Source: Clostridium aquiflavi
Lineage (GTDB): Bacteria > Bacillota > Clostridia > Clostridiales > Clostridiaceae
Reading direction: 5' to 3'
Assembly: GCF_031344075.1 (NCBI RefSeq)
Contig: NZ_JAVJAN010000010.1
Location: 1-64,000 of the forward strand
DNA: 64,000 bases
Below are positions 27,443 through 35,254 of the stretch, one piece after another (position 1 is the stretch's first letter; each line of letters opens with the position of its first letter). Both the position numbers and the translations under genes were made by a program. The notes below the pieces were generated by a model. That model had not been told where the DNA came from. It saw only the letters and a list, made by a program, of their open reading frames with translations, and ran no database searches.

Positions 27443-27484
27443 AAAAAGTTGATTATTATTTAAATAGTAATCAACTTTTTTTGA
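27443..27484 (+). terminator. Rho-independent terminator of panE
   Basis: AAAAGTTGATTA pairs with TAATCAACTTTT, followed by T's. Confidence 0.85.
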
Positions 27485-27645
27485 TATTATTTATACAATT
27501 AAATAACGATCTTGATAATAAAATATAGGGTAAAGAAATACTTTTATATAAAATAGTGGTATTAATTTAGTTGCAAATTTTAAAAATTATCTTTAATATA
27601 TTATTTATATAGATAAAATTATAAAAAATTAGAACGGAGGGCATA

Positions 27646-28068
27646 ATGCTTGAACAAAATTTTTGTGAGTGTTTATTTTTCACTGCAACTAGATTAAAAA
27701 AGATAGCAGCCAAAATAGCTGAAGACGAGTTAAAGCCACTAGGATTATCTCCTACATATGTATATATACTTCTTGGCGTAAAGTTTAAACCTGGAATAAC
27801 ACAAAAGGAATTAAGCAAAGAACTTCACTTAAAACCATCTACAATAACGAGACTTATAGATAAATTGGTTATAAATGGTTTAGTTGAGAGACGAGCTGAA
27901 GGAAAATTATCTCATATATATTTAACTAATGACGGAGAAAAAATTCAAGAGGATATACAAAAGTACAGATTAAAGTTACATAATCGTTATAGAGAAATAT
28001 TAGGAGAAGACTATAATTTATTAACCAAGATAACAAATGATTCTGCAAGGATATTAGAATCTAAGTAG
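27646..28068 (+). CDS. MarR family regulator
   Basis: The 140-aa protein has the MarR winged helix, with ITQKELSKELHLKPSTITRL at about residues 51-70 and a wing at GLVERRAEGKLSHIYLTNDG. A CGGAGGG box precedes the start. It has its own promoter region after the panE terminator and is followed by a hairpin terminator. Target unknown; the panE/EIIC pair upstream is the nearest candidate. Confidence 0.85.
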   Translation: MLEQNFCECLFFTATRLKKIAAKIAEDELKPLGLSPTYVYILLGVKFKPGITQKELSKELHLKPSTITRLIDKLVINGLVERRAEGKLSHIYLTNDGEKIQEDIQKYRLKLHNRYREILGEDYNLLTKITNDSARILESK

Positions 28069-28121
28069 AGCGTTATACAAGTAACTCAAATGTGGACAAT
28101 GTATTAAAAATATATTATAAT

Positions 28122-28172
28122 AAATGCTTTTCTAATGACGAAATAAGTTGTTAGAAAAGCATTTTATTTTTT
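28122..28172 (+). repeat. Dispersed terminator-like hairpin, copy 2
   Basis: AAATGCTTTTCTAA pairs perfectly with TTAGAAAAGCATTT around the same 15-nt loop as copy 1, followed by a long T-run. It presumably terminates the marR gene. Confidence 0.85.
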
Positions 28173-28345
28173 GCAACTTTTTATAATCATTAATTGTCTA
28201 ATAGATGTAATAAGGCATTTAAATAAGTTACAGTCTATTTATAAAGAAAGCTTAGCTAATATATATATATATTAATACTTTAGTATTCTTTTAGAATTTG
28301 TGGTATGGGTGTAAAAATAAAAATCATTATGTTAAGGGAGATAAT

Positions 28346-28912
28346 ATGATTAATGAAAATACGTTAGTATATAGATTTTATAATAAAAGTCTAATGAAAA
28401 ATAGTTTGGTAAAAATGGCCATGAAAGGAGATTCAGAAGCATTTACAAGTTTAATAAAGGAAAATAAAACATATCTTTATAAAATTGCTTATAGTTATGT
28501 AAAAAATGAACAGATAGCTTTAGATATATTACAAGAAAGCACATATAAGGCATTTATTAATATAAAAAAACTAAAAAAAGAAAGTGTTTTTAAAACATGG
28601 ATAACAAAAATAGTAATAAATGAATGTATAAATACAATAAGAAAAAATGCAAAAATTACTTATTTAAATGATAATGATATATTGATTAAAAAAGAGTTTA
28701 TATCTACTGAGGAAAAACTTGATTTATATGAAGCAATTGATAAATTGAGAAATAACTATAAAACAGTAATAATCCTTAAGTATTTTAATGATTTATCGTT
28801 AAGAGATATATCTTATATTATGGAGATACCAGAAAATACAGTTAAAAGTCATTTGAAAAGAGCTAAAAATGATTTAAGTAAAATTTTAAAGGAGGACTTT
28901 TTAAATGAATAA
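28346..28912 (+). CDS. ECF-type RNA polymerase sigma factor
   Basis: The ~188-aa protein has sigma region 2 (FTSLIKENKTYLYKIAYSYV, then ALDILQESTYKAF) and region 4 (FNDLSLRDISYIMEIPENTV). The ATG at 28346 follows AAGGGAG; the longer frame from a TTG at 28298 has no ribosome binding site. It overlaps the following DUF4179 gene by 8 bp, a sigma/anti-sigma pair of the SigV-like type. This is the second such pair in the window. Confidence 0.9.
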   Translation: MINENTLVYRFYNKSLMKNSLVKMAMKGDSEAFTSLIKENKTYLYKIAYSYVKNEQIALDILQESTYKAFINIKKLKKESVFKTWITKIVINECINTIRKNAKITYLNDNDILIKKEFISTEEKLDLYEAIDKLRNNYKTVIILKYFNDLSLRDISYIMEIPENTVKSHLKRAKNDLSKILKEDFLNE

Positions 28913-29975
28913 GAACTATGAAAATATTAGTATACCAGATAATATAGATGATTTTATAGATATTGGGGTAAAAAGAGCTGTAGATTTAAAAAATATTAAA
29001 AGAAAAAAACTTATTAGAAGAAATTTAGGGATTACAGCAGCTTCCTTAATTATTGTTTTAACTATAGGGTTTTCAAATCCAGCATTAGCAGCTAAAATAC
29101 CTATTGTTGGAAATGTATTTCAAGCTATTGAAAAAAATATATACTTTCCAAGTAATTATTCAGAATACTCTACATCAGTCAATGAAACAGCATACTCTAA
29201 TGGAGTAGGTGTAACTTTGTCTGATATATTATGCGATGGACAATCTTTATATGTAACATATATTGTTGAGAGTGAAAAGCCTTTTAAATATACGTCGTGG
29301 GGAGAGGCACCTTTAACAATGAATCAACTTATAACAAGTGAAGAATATAATAAAGTAGATTTCTCTAATAAACAACTAGACAATACAGGAATTGCTGGTC
29401 TTGAAGGAAAATTTATTGATGATAATACTTTCGTCGGTATGGAAAAGTATAAACTGTCATCGCTAAAAATATCTATCCCAGATGAATTTATATTTCAAGT
29501 TAAATACATATCATTTCAAACTGATTCAGTAGAAAATGATGAAAAACGTGATGTGAAATCTGGTACATGGGCTTTTAAAATACCTGTAAAAGTGAATAAA
29601 GATATTAAAAGAGTTGTAAATCTAGATAACATAGGAAATGACAGTGTAAATTTAAACTCGCTATCAATAACACCTTTTGATATGATATTTAGTTTAACTT
29701 ATAACAAAGGTAAGTGGAGTGACTATGAAGTTTCGATTTATGATGAAAATAGAGAAGAACTTAATTTTTCAGATAGTAGTATAGATGAAGATAATAAAAC
29801 TGAAAATATTATTTTTAAAGCACCTTCTAATGAAAGTAAAAATATTAGGGTTATAATAAATAAACCCATATTAGAAAAGGGCGAAACAATAACTGAATCA
29901 AAAGGTCAAAGTGAAACTTCCTATAAAGAGATTGGAAAAGAATTAATATTTGATGAGATAATAAATATTAAATAA
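28905..29975 (+). CDS. DUF4179 membrane anti-sigma factor
   Basis: The 356-aa protein has a cytoplasmic N-terminus of ~45 aa, one membrane segment (about residues 46-64), and the DUF4179 signature SNPALAAKIPIVGNVFQAI, followed by an extracytoplasmic DUF5643-like beta-rich part. The overlap with the sigma gene supports a partner role. It should restrain the sigma factor until an envelope signal is sensed. Confidence 0.8.
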   Translation: MNKNYENISIPDNIDDFIDIGVKRAVDLKNIKRKKLIRRNLGITAASLIIVLTIGFSNPALAAKIPIVGNVFQAIEKNIYFPSNYSEYSTSVNETAYSNGVGVTLSDILCDGQSLYVTYIVESEKPFKYTSWGEAPLTMNQLITSEEYNKVDFSNKQLDNTGIAGLEGKFIDDNTFVGMEKYKLSSLKISIPDEFIFQVKYISFQTDSVENDEKRDVKSGTWAFKIPVKVNKDIKRVVNLDNIGNDSVNLNSLSITPFDMIFSLTYNKGKWSDYEVSIYDENREELNFSDSSIDEDNKTENIIFKAPSNESKNIRVIINKPILEKGETITESKGQSETSYKEIGKELIFDEIINIK

Positions 29976-30161
29976 ATATTCAACTTTAATCAAAGTAAAT
30001 AATAGATAGTATATAAGATAAGGATGATGTAAGATTTTTATTATCTAAATTATATAATATGTGGAAAGTGAAGAGAAATCTATAAATTACAACTCTTAAA
30101 TAAAATATGGATTATATGGAAAAATAATGATATAATATATTAAAAAAGGGGGGAGATAACA

Positions 30162-31091
30162 ATGAAAATAAAAAGAATGCTTATGTTAATACTAATTACA
30201 ATTTTTATTATGCCAACTTCGGCATTTGCAAATACTCGGAACAACAATATTAGGGTATCTTTTAATGAGATTAATATTAATGTTAATGGAGTTAATTTTG
30301 AAAGCGATAATATGGTATATAATGATACTATTTATTTACCAATATGCAATCTTTCAAAACTACTTAACTTATCTGTGCATTATTATGAACCTACAAATAC
30401 AATATACATTGGACAAATGCCTGCGGGGAGTGTTGGTGAATCTTGTAAATTATATGAGGAACCCAAAGATGTAATTCCAAAAGGAGTAAATGATATTGAT
30501 GTAGCATTTAATAATGTTAATATTCAAGTTCATGGAGAAAGCATTAATTCTAGGAATATATTATATAAAAATACAACTTTTGTTTCTCTAAAATCAGCAT
30601 GTGAAATTTTGAATATGGGCATTGGATATTATGCTCCTACATTAACTGCATATGTAGTGAAACCTGTTAATCAAAATCAAGCGCCTTATGATGATTATAA
30701 AAATGAGTTTTCAGATAAGCAGAAGAAATTATATGTTGAATCAGGAACTGGAGATATGCAAGGGTGGCAAAAAATTAGAGGTCATGAATATGAGGACATA
30801 GTCGAGATTCATTATAAATTAAATGGAAATATGAAAACAGTACAAGTAAAAGATATAAGAAATATTGATTTAAACAAAGTTGTTGAATGGGTAGATGATA
30901 ATGGTATAAAGAGATATAATTCTGTAAGATATATATATCAAATGTTTAACCATTTTAGTTCATATTCAACAGAATGGTGTTATAATAAATTTGGTAATCT
31001 TTATATGGATTGGCTAAAGGTTAACTCTGTGGATGGTGAGAGGATTGTATCAGATTATTTAGAAATGCAAAGACAAAACAATAGAATATAA
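30162..31091 (+). CDS. Secreted protein with two stalk-like repeats (copper amine oxidase N-like)
   Basis: A signal peptide ends at SAFA (residues 1-24). Two ~75-aa modules follow: one begins near residue 28 with IRVSFNEININVNGVNFES and the other near 107 with IDVAFNNVNIQVHGESINS. Both resemble copper amine oxidase N-terminal-like domains of clostridial surface proteins, which are not copper enzymes. The C-terminal ~130 aa (with DMQGWQKIRGHEYEDIVEIH) are unrecognised. It follows the sigma/anti-sigma pair by 186 bp in the same direction and may be one of its targets. Confidence 0.65.
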   Translation: MKIKRMLMLILITIFIMPTSAFANTRNNNIRVSFNEININVNGVNFESDNMVYNDTIYLPICNLSKLLNLSVHYYEPTNTIYIGQMPAGSVGESCKLYEEPKDVIPKGVNDIDVAFNNVNIQVHGESINSRNILYKNTTFVSLKSACEILNMGIGYYAPTLTAYVVKPVNQNQAPYDDYKNEFSDKQKKLYVESGTGDMQGWQKIRGHEYEDIVEIHYKLNGNMKTVQVKDIRNIDLNKVVEWVDDNGIKRYNSVRYIYQMFNHFSSYSTEWCYNKFGNLYMDWLKVNSVDGERIVSDYLEMQRQNNRI

Positions 31092-31169
31092 TACTTATTC
31101 CAGATGCTGAATTTAAAACTATACAGTCATAGATCGAGATAATAAACATAAAATAAATATTCAACTTTA

Positions 31170-31320
31170 GGCACATTCAAAAAAATAATAGCCTAGTATG
31201 CGCATCTATTTTGCGTCATATTGTGTCAGCAAATTTAGCTAATAGCCCGCTATTAACTGAACTTGCTTCCTTGTTTGACACAGAATATATAATGCCTCTT
31301 TTGTCTATTTCATGTGTCTT
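31170..31320. other. Compositionally distinct insert of unknown origin
   Basis: This stretch has clearly more G and C than its surroundings and contains the hairpin TAATAGCCCGCTATTA near 31240. One plus-strand frame reads RHIVSANLANSPLLTELASL, but with no start and early stops on both sides. It may be a relic of a mobile element. It lies in the 31092-31579 gap with gene fragments on its right. Confidence 0.4.
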
Positions 31321-31395
31321 AATCAAAATAAAGAATATACTCATAGTGAATATTATGTAGATGATAAAACTATTTTTGAAGTTAGAGTTTAAAAG

Positions 31396-31437
31396 AAATA
31401 GTAGCTTACTAATTGAAAGTGAAGCTACTATTTTTGT
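31396..31437 (+). terminator. Hairpin terminator
   Basis: AATAGTAGCTT pairs with AAGCTACTATT, then TTTT. It follows a short open remnant (31321-31392) reading EYTHSEYYVDDKTIFEVRV and stop, whose parent gene is not recognised. Confidence 0.7.
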
Positions 31438-31438
31438 A

Positions 31439-31474
31439 TTTAGAATAAGGTATGGAGAATCGTACCATAAGTAA
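31439..31474 (+). pseudogene. C-terminal gene tail remnant FRIRYGESYHK, copy 1
   Basis: The frame TTT-AGA-ATA-AGG then YGESYHK and stop matches the end of the decayed gene at 35255-35544 (FRIRNYEPYHK) and the tail at 32411-32434. Nothing of the gene body remains before it. Confidence 0.45.
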
Positions 31475-31579
31475 TATAAATATCTTAGTTAAAAATGATT
31501 ATAATTGTTTTAGGCTAACTAAAGTTAGAATAAGTGATGTATAATATACTAATAAATTTATAAATTAGGAGGTGACTTG

Positions 31580-31615
31580 ATGTTTGTAATATTTAGCTTC
31601 GTTAAAATAATATAG
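31580..31615 (+). promoter_or_regulatory. Leader ORF MFVIFSFVKII upstream of CD3324-type gene 1
   Basis: An 11-codon ORF has a strong AGGAGGTGA box at 31567-31575. A TATAAT element lies at 31540-31545. Downstream, CCTCATAA (31650-31657) can pair with TTATGAGG (31677-31684), which includes the ribosome binding site of the following gene. Leader bases GCTTC (31596-31600) can pair with GAAGC (31643-31647). This resembles translational attenuators in which ribosome stalling frees the downstream site. Translation and induction are unproven. Confidence 0.5.
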
Positions 31616-31695
31616 TACTCTTTAAAAGAATAGCTATAAAAAGAAGCGACCTCATAAAGAGTTACTATAAATCTTATTATGAGGAGAATTGAAAT

Positions 31696-31959
31696 ATGAA
31701 ATATATAAATGCTGAAGAAGTATTACCTAGAGAGTTGCTATACCAAATTCAACAATATATACAAGGTAATTTAATATATATACCAAAGTATGATAATAGA
31801 GAAAAGTGGGGAGAAAAAACTGGTGCAAAAAGAATTATGTTTGAAAGGAATAATCAGATAATTTCAATGTACGAAAATGGCTACAATATAAAAGAGATAT
31901 CAAAAAAATATTATTTATCAGAACATACTATAAGAAAAATAATAAATAAGAGTAGATAA
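31696..31959 (+). CDS. CD3324-type small HTH protein 1
   Basis: The 87-aa protein begins with a conserved INAEEVLPRELLYQIQQYIQ helix and YIPKYDNREKWGEKTG linker, and ends with a Mor-like helix-turn-helix (NIKEISKKYYLSEHTIRKII). It belongs with the small CD3324/Mor-like family, presumed DNA-binding. A paralog lies at 34121. GAGGAG precedes the start at good spacing but lies in a possible hairpin with the leader. The GNAT gene follows 10 bp later and is probably cotranscribed. Confidence 0.75.
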   Translation: MKYINAEEVLPRELLYQIQQYIQGNLIYIPKYDNREKWGEKTGAKRIMFERNNQIISMYENGYNIKEISKKYYLSEHTIRKIINKSR

Positions 31960-31969
31960 GGAATTTTTT

Positions 31970-32404
31970 ATGTGTATAGTTAGAACATTAAAGAGACAAG
32001 AATTAGATAAGGTTATGGAAATATGGAAGTTAAGCACAATTAAAGCACATAAATTTATTGATAAAAAATATTGGGAGAATAATTATGATGTTGTAAAAAA
32101 TGTGTATATACCTACGGCGGATACTTTTGTATATGATGATGGACAAGAGATTATAGGATTTATAAGTATAATAAATAATGAATTTATAGGTGCGTTATTT
32201 ATAGATATTGATTATCAAGGCTTGGGAATAGGTAGTAAGTTAATTGACTATGTAATTAATAAGTATAAAAAATTAGAATTAGCAGTTTATAAAGAAAATC
32301 AAGATGCTGTTGAGTTTTATAAAAAGAAAGGTTTTAAAGTAATTAAAGAACAACAAAACGAGGATTCAGGTTTTGCTGAATATATAATGGAAAACCTCAT
32401 TTAG
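31970..32404 (+). CDS. GNAT family N-acetyltransferase
   Basis: The 144-aa protein has the GNAT core: the acetyl-CoA site near residues 83-95 (IDIDYQGLGIGSKLIDYV, Q/RxxGxG/A type) and ENQDAVEFYKKKGFKVI near 110-125. It resembles the YjaB-like subgroup. It follows the CD3324-type regulator, suggesting control of an acetylation function, possibly drug or metabolite modification. Substrate unknown. A degenerate tail shared with other remnants follows its stop codon. Confidence 0.8.
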   Translation: MCIVRTLKRQELDKVMEIWKLSTIKAHKFIDKKYWENNYDVVKNVYIPTADTFVYDDGQEIIGFISIINNEFIGALFIDIDYQGLGIGSKLIDYVINKYKKLELAVYKENQDAVEFYKKKGFKVIKEQQNEDSGFAEYIMENLI

Positions 32405-32410
32405 AGTAGT

Positions 32411-32434
32411 TACGGAGAATCATACCATAAGTAA
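32411..32434 (+). pseudogene. C-terminal gene tail remnant YGESYHK, copy 2
   Basis: Just after the GNAT stop codon the frame reads YGESYHK and stop, nearly identical in nucleotides to copy 1. It suggests that the GNAT gene replaced, or was inserted in, an older gene. Confidence 0.45.
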
Positions 32435-32488
32435 ATGATGTTTTTACTAAATTTGGATTTGAAATGATATAAAGTTATGTTGAACAGT

Positions 32489-32524
32489 TAACTAATAATA
32501 TATTTAATAATATTTTATTAGTTA
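32489..32524. promoter_or_regulatory. Inverted repeat upstream of the vat promoter
   Basis: TAACTAATAA and TTATTAGTTA form a 10-bp inverted repeat separated by 16 bases, 20 bp before the -35 box. A related CTAACTAAAGTTAG palindrome lies at 31515-31528 before leader 1. They could be operator sites for a shared regulator. Confidence 0.35.
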
Positions 32525-32544
32525 CAGGCTGCTAAACAAAAACA

Positions 32545-32573
32545 TTGACAGTAAAAATGCTGTGTGATACTAT
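32545..32573 (+). promoter_or_regulatory. SigA-type promoter of the vat leader
   Basis: TTGACA (32545-32550), 17-bp spacer, then TACTAT (32568-32573). Confidence 0.7.
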
Positions 32574-32611
32574 TTGAAGTGATTATTTTATAAAAAAGGA
32601 GACTTGAAGAG

Positions 32612-32898
32612 ATGATTTTAGTTGTTCTTAACTAAACTATTAAAATTAAATAGTTTAAGATGCTTTAAAGTTCTAGTATGGAACTTTAATTAAGTGTGCA
32701 TTTTAAGAACAATATCTTCTATTAAACTCTTTTATAAAAAATAAAGTAACTTTAAATACACATATATTATATATGCTTATTTTTGTTAAGCTAAAATATA
32801 TGTTTTGTATTAAATTTAATTTAAATATAATAAAAGATTTTTAAATAAATTAACTCCCCCTAGATGATATTGTTTGTCTATGGGGAGTTTTAATTTTG
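32612..32898 (+). promoter_or_regulatory. Candidate leader-peptide attenuator before vat
   Basis: A short ORF (32612-32635, MILVVLN) has a GGAG box 10 nt upstream. Its codons TTGTTCTTAA (32622-32631) are complementary over 10 bp to TTAAGAACAA (32703-32712). Hairpins AAACTATT/AATAGTTT (32634-32656) and TAAAGTTC/GAACTTTA (32666-32688) lie between. A strong terminator (AACTCCCC/GGGGAGTT with T-run, 32852-32898) follows, before the coding region. Stalling of ribosomes on the leader would disrupt the long pairing. The layout matches antibiotic-induced attenuation of resistance genes; this is inference. Confidence 0.55.
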
Positions 32899-32921
32899 TA
32901 TTAAGAAAGGTGGAAAAATTT

Positions 32922-33026
32922 ATGGGTTTAACAAGAGTTACAGAAAGGGTTTATTATCTTATTAATGACAGAGAAACTGACAGATCCGTGCTTGGATATA
33001 TTAAAGGAGATAAGATATATGGATAA
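32922..33026 (+). pseudogene. Truncated MBL-fold hydrolase N-terminus overlapping vat
   Basis: The frame starts at an ATG after AAAGGTGG and reads MGLTRVTERVYYLINDRETD, then VLGYIKGDKIYG and stop. This is the first ~34 residues of an MBL-fold metallohydrolase, cut before the metal-binding motif. Its stop overlaps the vat start by 8 bp (stop 33024-33026, vat ATG 33019), and it supplies the vat ribosome binding site. It may now act as a translationally coupled upstream ORF. Confidence 0.6.
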
Positions 33027-33657
33027 ATTTGGACCAAATCCAAATAGTATTTACCCTAATGAAAATATAAAGAGCATTTGCTATATAAAAAATGTTATTA
33101 AAAATCCTAATATTCAGGTTGGGGATTACACTTATTATGATGATATAAATGGAGCAGAAAAGTTCGAAGAACATGTTACTCATCATTATGAATTTATAGG
33201 TGATAAACTTATTATAGGAAAATTTTGTGCTATTGCAAAAGGCATAGAATTTGTAATGAATGGTGCAAATCATAGAATGAATTCTGTAACAACTTATCCT
33301 TTTAATATTATGGGGAATGGATGGGAAAGAACTATACCTACCCTTGAAGATTTACCTCTAAAAGGTGATACTGTGGTTGGTAATGATGTATGGATTGGAC
33401 AGAATGTTACAGTAATGCCTGGCGTGCATATCGGAGATGGCTCAGTTATTGCTGCTAATTCTGTGGTAACAAAAGATGTTCCTCCGTATCATATTGCTGG
33501 GGGGAACCCTTGTAGAATTATAAGAAAGAGGTTTGATGATGAATTAATAAAATACTTATTAAGTTTAAAATGGTGGGATTGGACTGAAGAAAAGATTTTT
33601 AAAAATCTTGAAGTGATTTGCAGCTCAGATTTAGATGAAATTAAGTATATAAAATAA
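33019..33657 (+). CDS. vat: Vat family streptogramin A O-acetyltransferase
   Basis: The 212-aa protein is a left-handed beta-helix (hexapeptide) acetyltransferase. It has GPNPNSIYPNENIKS near the start, NPNIQVGDYTYYDD, the conserved HHYEFIGDKLIIGKFCAI region with the catalytic histidine, NGANHRMNSVTTYPFNIMGNGW, and KGDTVVGNDVWIGQNVTVMPG. These are hallmarks of Vat/XAT proteins. Vat enzymes acetylate streptogramin A antibiotics. The start at 33019 follows AAAGGAG and matches family N-termini; the longer frame from 32965 lies in the MBL remnant. Whether it confers resistance is unknown. Confidence 0.85.
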   Translation: MDKFGPNPNSIYPNENIKSICYIKNVIKNPNIQVGDYTYYDDINGAEKFEEHVTHHYEFIGDKLIIGKFCAIAKGIEFVMNGANHRMNSVTTYPFNIMGNGWERTIPTLEDLPLKGDTVVGNDVWIGQNVTVMPGVHIGDGSVIAANSVVTKDVPPYHIAGGNPCRIIRKRFDDELIKYLLSLKWWDWTEEKIFKNLEVICSSDLDEIKYIK

Positions 33658-33863
33658 CTTTTTAAAGTGTGTGTAATTTTTCATAGGAGAAATTGGGGAG
33701 TCCATATGGTTTCTGTTATTAACTCTTACTATTGAGATAAAAGAAAATCATGGTGGAAGATGTAGAGAATTTATTTGCCAAATCCATGATAAAAACTACA
33801 AATGTGAGGTAATGATAAAAAAGATTATATACTTACAGCAAAAAAGAAAATGATTAATTTAAT

Positions 33864-33897
33864 GAGCCATAGATTAGTTTTATATAGTTTATGGCTT
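33864..33897 (+). repeat. Copy of a shared hairpin, without T-run
   Basis: AGCCATAGATTAG...TAGTTTATGGCT matches the terminator after ridA (35081-35120), including GTTTTATATAG. It lies in 33658-33952, a gap that otherwise shows only short open fragments with no recognisable product. Confidence 0.55.
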
Positions 33898-33958
33898 AAA
33901 GATTAAATTGATAAGATGTAATAACTACAGAACAAATAAATTAAAAGGGGGGATGCAT

Positions 33959-34012
33959 ATGTTAATAAATTTAATCAGATTTATTGAATTAAGCTCCGAG
34001 CAAAGACTGTAA
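33959..34012 (+). promoter_or_regulatory. Leader ORF of 17 codons upstream of CD3324-type gene 2
   Basis: The ORF MLINLIRFIELSSEQRL follows a GGGGGG box 6 nt upstream. Downstream, TATTTAC (34088-34094) pairs with GTAAATA (34102-34108), which abuts the AGGAG box of the next gene, and CTCC of the leader (33994-33997) can pair with GGAG (34109-34112). The arrangement parallels leader 1. Confidence 0.4.
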
Positions 34013-34120
34013 TATAAATCAAAACATGACTTGCCAGGGGTTTTATATAAAAATTTAAATAAGTGTTTTGTGCAGTTTTTGCTTAATTATTTACCCCAAA
34101 AGTAAATAGGAGTAGATAAA

Positions 34121-34393
34121 ATGAAATATAAAAAAGCACAAGATGTATTACCTAAAGATATTCTTGAATTAATTCAAGAATACATGGATGGTGGTTATTT
34201 ATATATACCAAGAAAATTTAAAAATAAGAGGTCTTGGGGTGAATCAAGTGGTTCAAAGCTTGAGATAAGAGAAAGAAATATAGAGATATATAATAAATAT
34301 AAAGACGGTATGTCAGTTAAAGAACTTGCTGAAGAATATTATCTATCTCAAAGTAGTATAAGAAGAATAATATGCCAACATAATACATATTAA
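34121..34393 (+). CDS. CD3324-type small HTH protein 2
   Basis: The 90-aa paralog of the protein at 31696 has the same layout: KKAQDVLPKDILELIQEYMD, YIPRKFKNKRSWGESSGSK, and C-terminal helix-turn-helix SVKELAEEYYLSQSSIRRII. AGGAG precedes the start. It has its own terminator and stands alone. The role is presumed DNA-binding regulation of nearby defence- or detoxification-like genes. Confidence 0.75.
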   Translation: MKYKKAQDVLPKDILELIQEYMDGGYLYIPRKFKNKRSWGESSGSKLEIRERNIEIYNKYKDGMSVKELAEEYYLSQSSIRRIICQHNTY

Positions 34394-34432
34394 AGTGGAT
34401 ACTTAGTCTGAGGCTAAGTATCCACTTTTTTA
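34392..34432 (+). terminator. Rho-independent terminator
   Basis: AAAGTGGATACTTAG pairs perfectly with CTAAGTATCCACTTT, followed by TTTT. Confidence 0.9.
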
Positions 34433-34662
34433 TATAAAGAGAGTTGCAATTTTCATTTGTGCTCAAAATCTTTACAGAGGTATTCTCAAACGTGCAATAA
34501 GCAAAGAGTGTATGATAAAATTAGATTAAATTATAAAACATAATATGAAAAAACTTAAGCTGATTTTTTATAAAATAATTTTAATAAAAGTAGATGGTAT
34601 TTAAAGATAACAATTTTGATTCTAAAAATTGCTATAAAATTAATAAAGTGAGGTATAAGTAA

Positions 34663-35070
34663 ATGATAAGTAAACAGAAGATTGAAAAAATTAAAAGAGT
34701 AAACCCTTCAGCTATTCCGCCTCCTGTGGGAAAATATAGTCATATAACAAAGATACCAAAGGATGCTGAGATTTTTGTGACTTCAGGCCAAGTAGGTGTG
34801 GGTATAGATAACAATATTCCTGAATCAATTAATGATCAAGTGAAAAATACGTTTAAAAATATTGCTAATTTATTAGCATCTCAACAATTATCCGCTGATA
34901 ATGTAATTAAAGTTAATATTTGGGCAACTGAAGAAATTGATTGGAATTACTTATATGGTAAGTGGGATTCATTGTTTGGTACAGAATATCCTTCAATGAC
35001 TATTGCATATATAAGTGCATTAGGGTTGCCTGAATTAAAAATAGAAATAGAATTATGGGCTGCAAAATAA
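34663..35070 (+). CDS. RidA family protein
   Basis: The 135-aa protein has the RidA/YjgF fold. It begins RVNPSAIPPPVGKYSHITKI and has SGQVGVGIDNNIPESI, then the conserved middle QVKNTFKNIANLLASQQLSADNVIKVNIW and YPSMTIAYISALGLPELKIEIELWA. RidA enzymes hydrolyse reactive enamine/imine intermediates from PLP enzymes. The usual arginine for catalysis (near R105 in RidA) is replaced by a different context here, so a different substrate is possible. It is monocistronic. Confidence 0.8.
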   Translation: MISKQKIEKIKRVNPSAIPPPVGKYSHITKIPKDAEIFVTSGQVGVGIDNNIPESINDQVKNTFKNIANLLASQQLSADNVIKVNIWATEEIDWNYLYGKWDSLFGTEYPSMTIAYISALGLPELKIEIELWAAK

Positions 35071-35080
35071 TCAGTTTAAT

Positions 35081-35120
35081 AAGCCATAAACTAGTTTTAT
35101 ATAGTTTATGGCTCATTTTT
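35081..35120 (+). terminator. Terminator of the RidA gene
   Basis: AAGCCATAAACTA pairs with TAGTTTATGGCT, followed by TTTTT. A copy without the T-run lies at 33864-33897. Confidence 0.8.
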
Positions 35121-35254
35121 ATTTAGTAAAAGTTATTAAGGTTGTATCATAAAAAATACTAGGATAAGATATAAGAATATAATGCAAATAAGGGAAGGGA
35201 AAAATTAAAAATGGATGAAAATTTATTAGTTAATAATAAAATATATACTTAATA

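Noticed and set aside
30226..30474. 82-aa plus-strand frame in the secreted stalk-repeat protein
   Set aside because: It is a frame-shifted reading of a gene with a clear signal peptide and repeats.
31560..34400. Intact integron or conjugative element
   Set aside because: No integrase, att site, relaxase or transposase was found; only remnants, leaders and unrelated small genes are visible.
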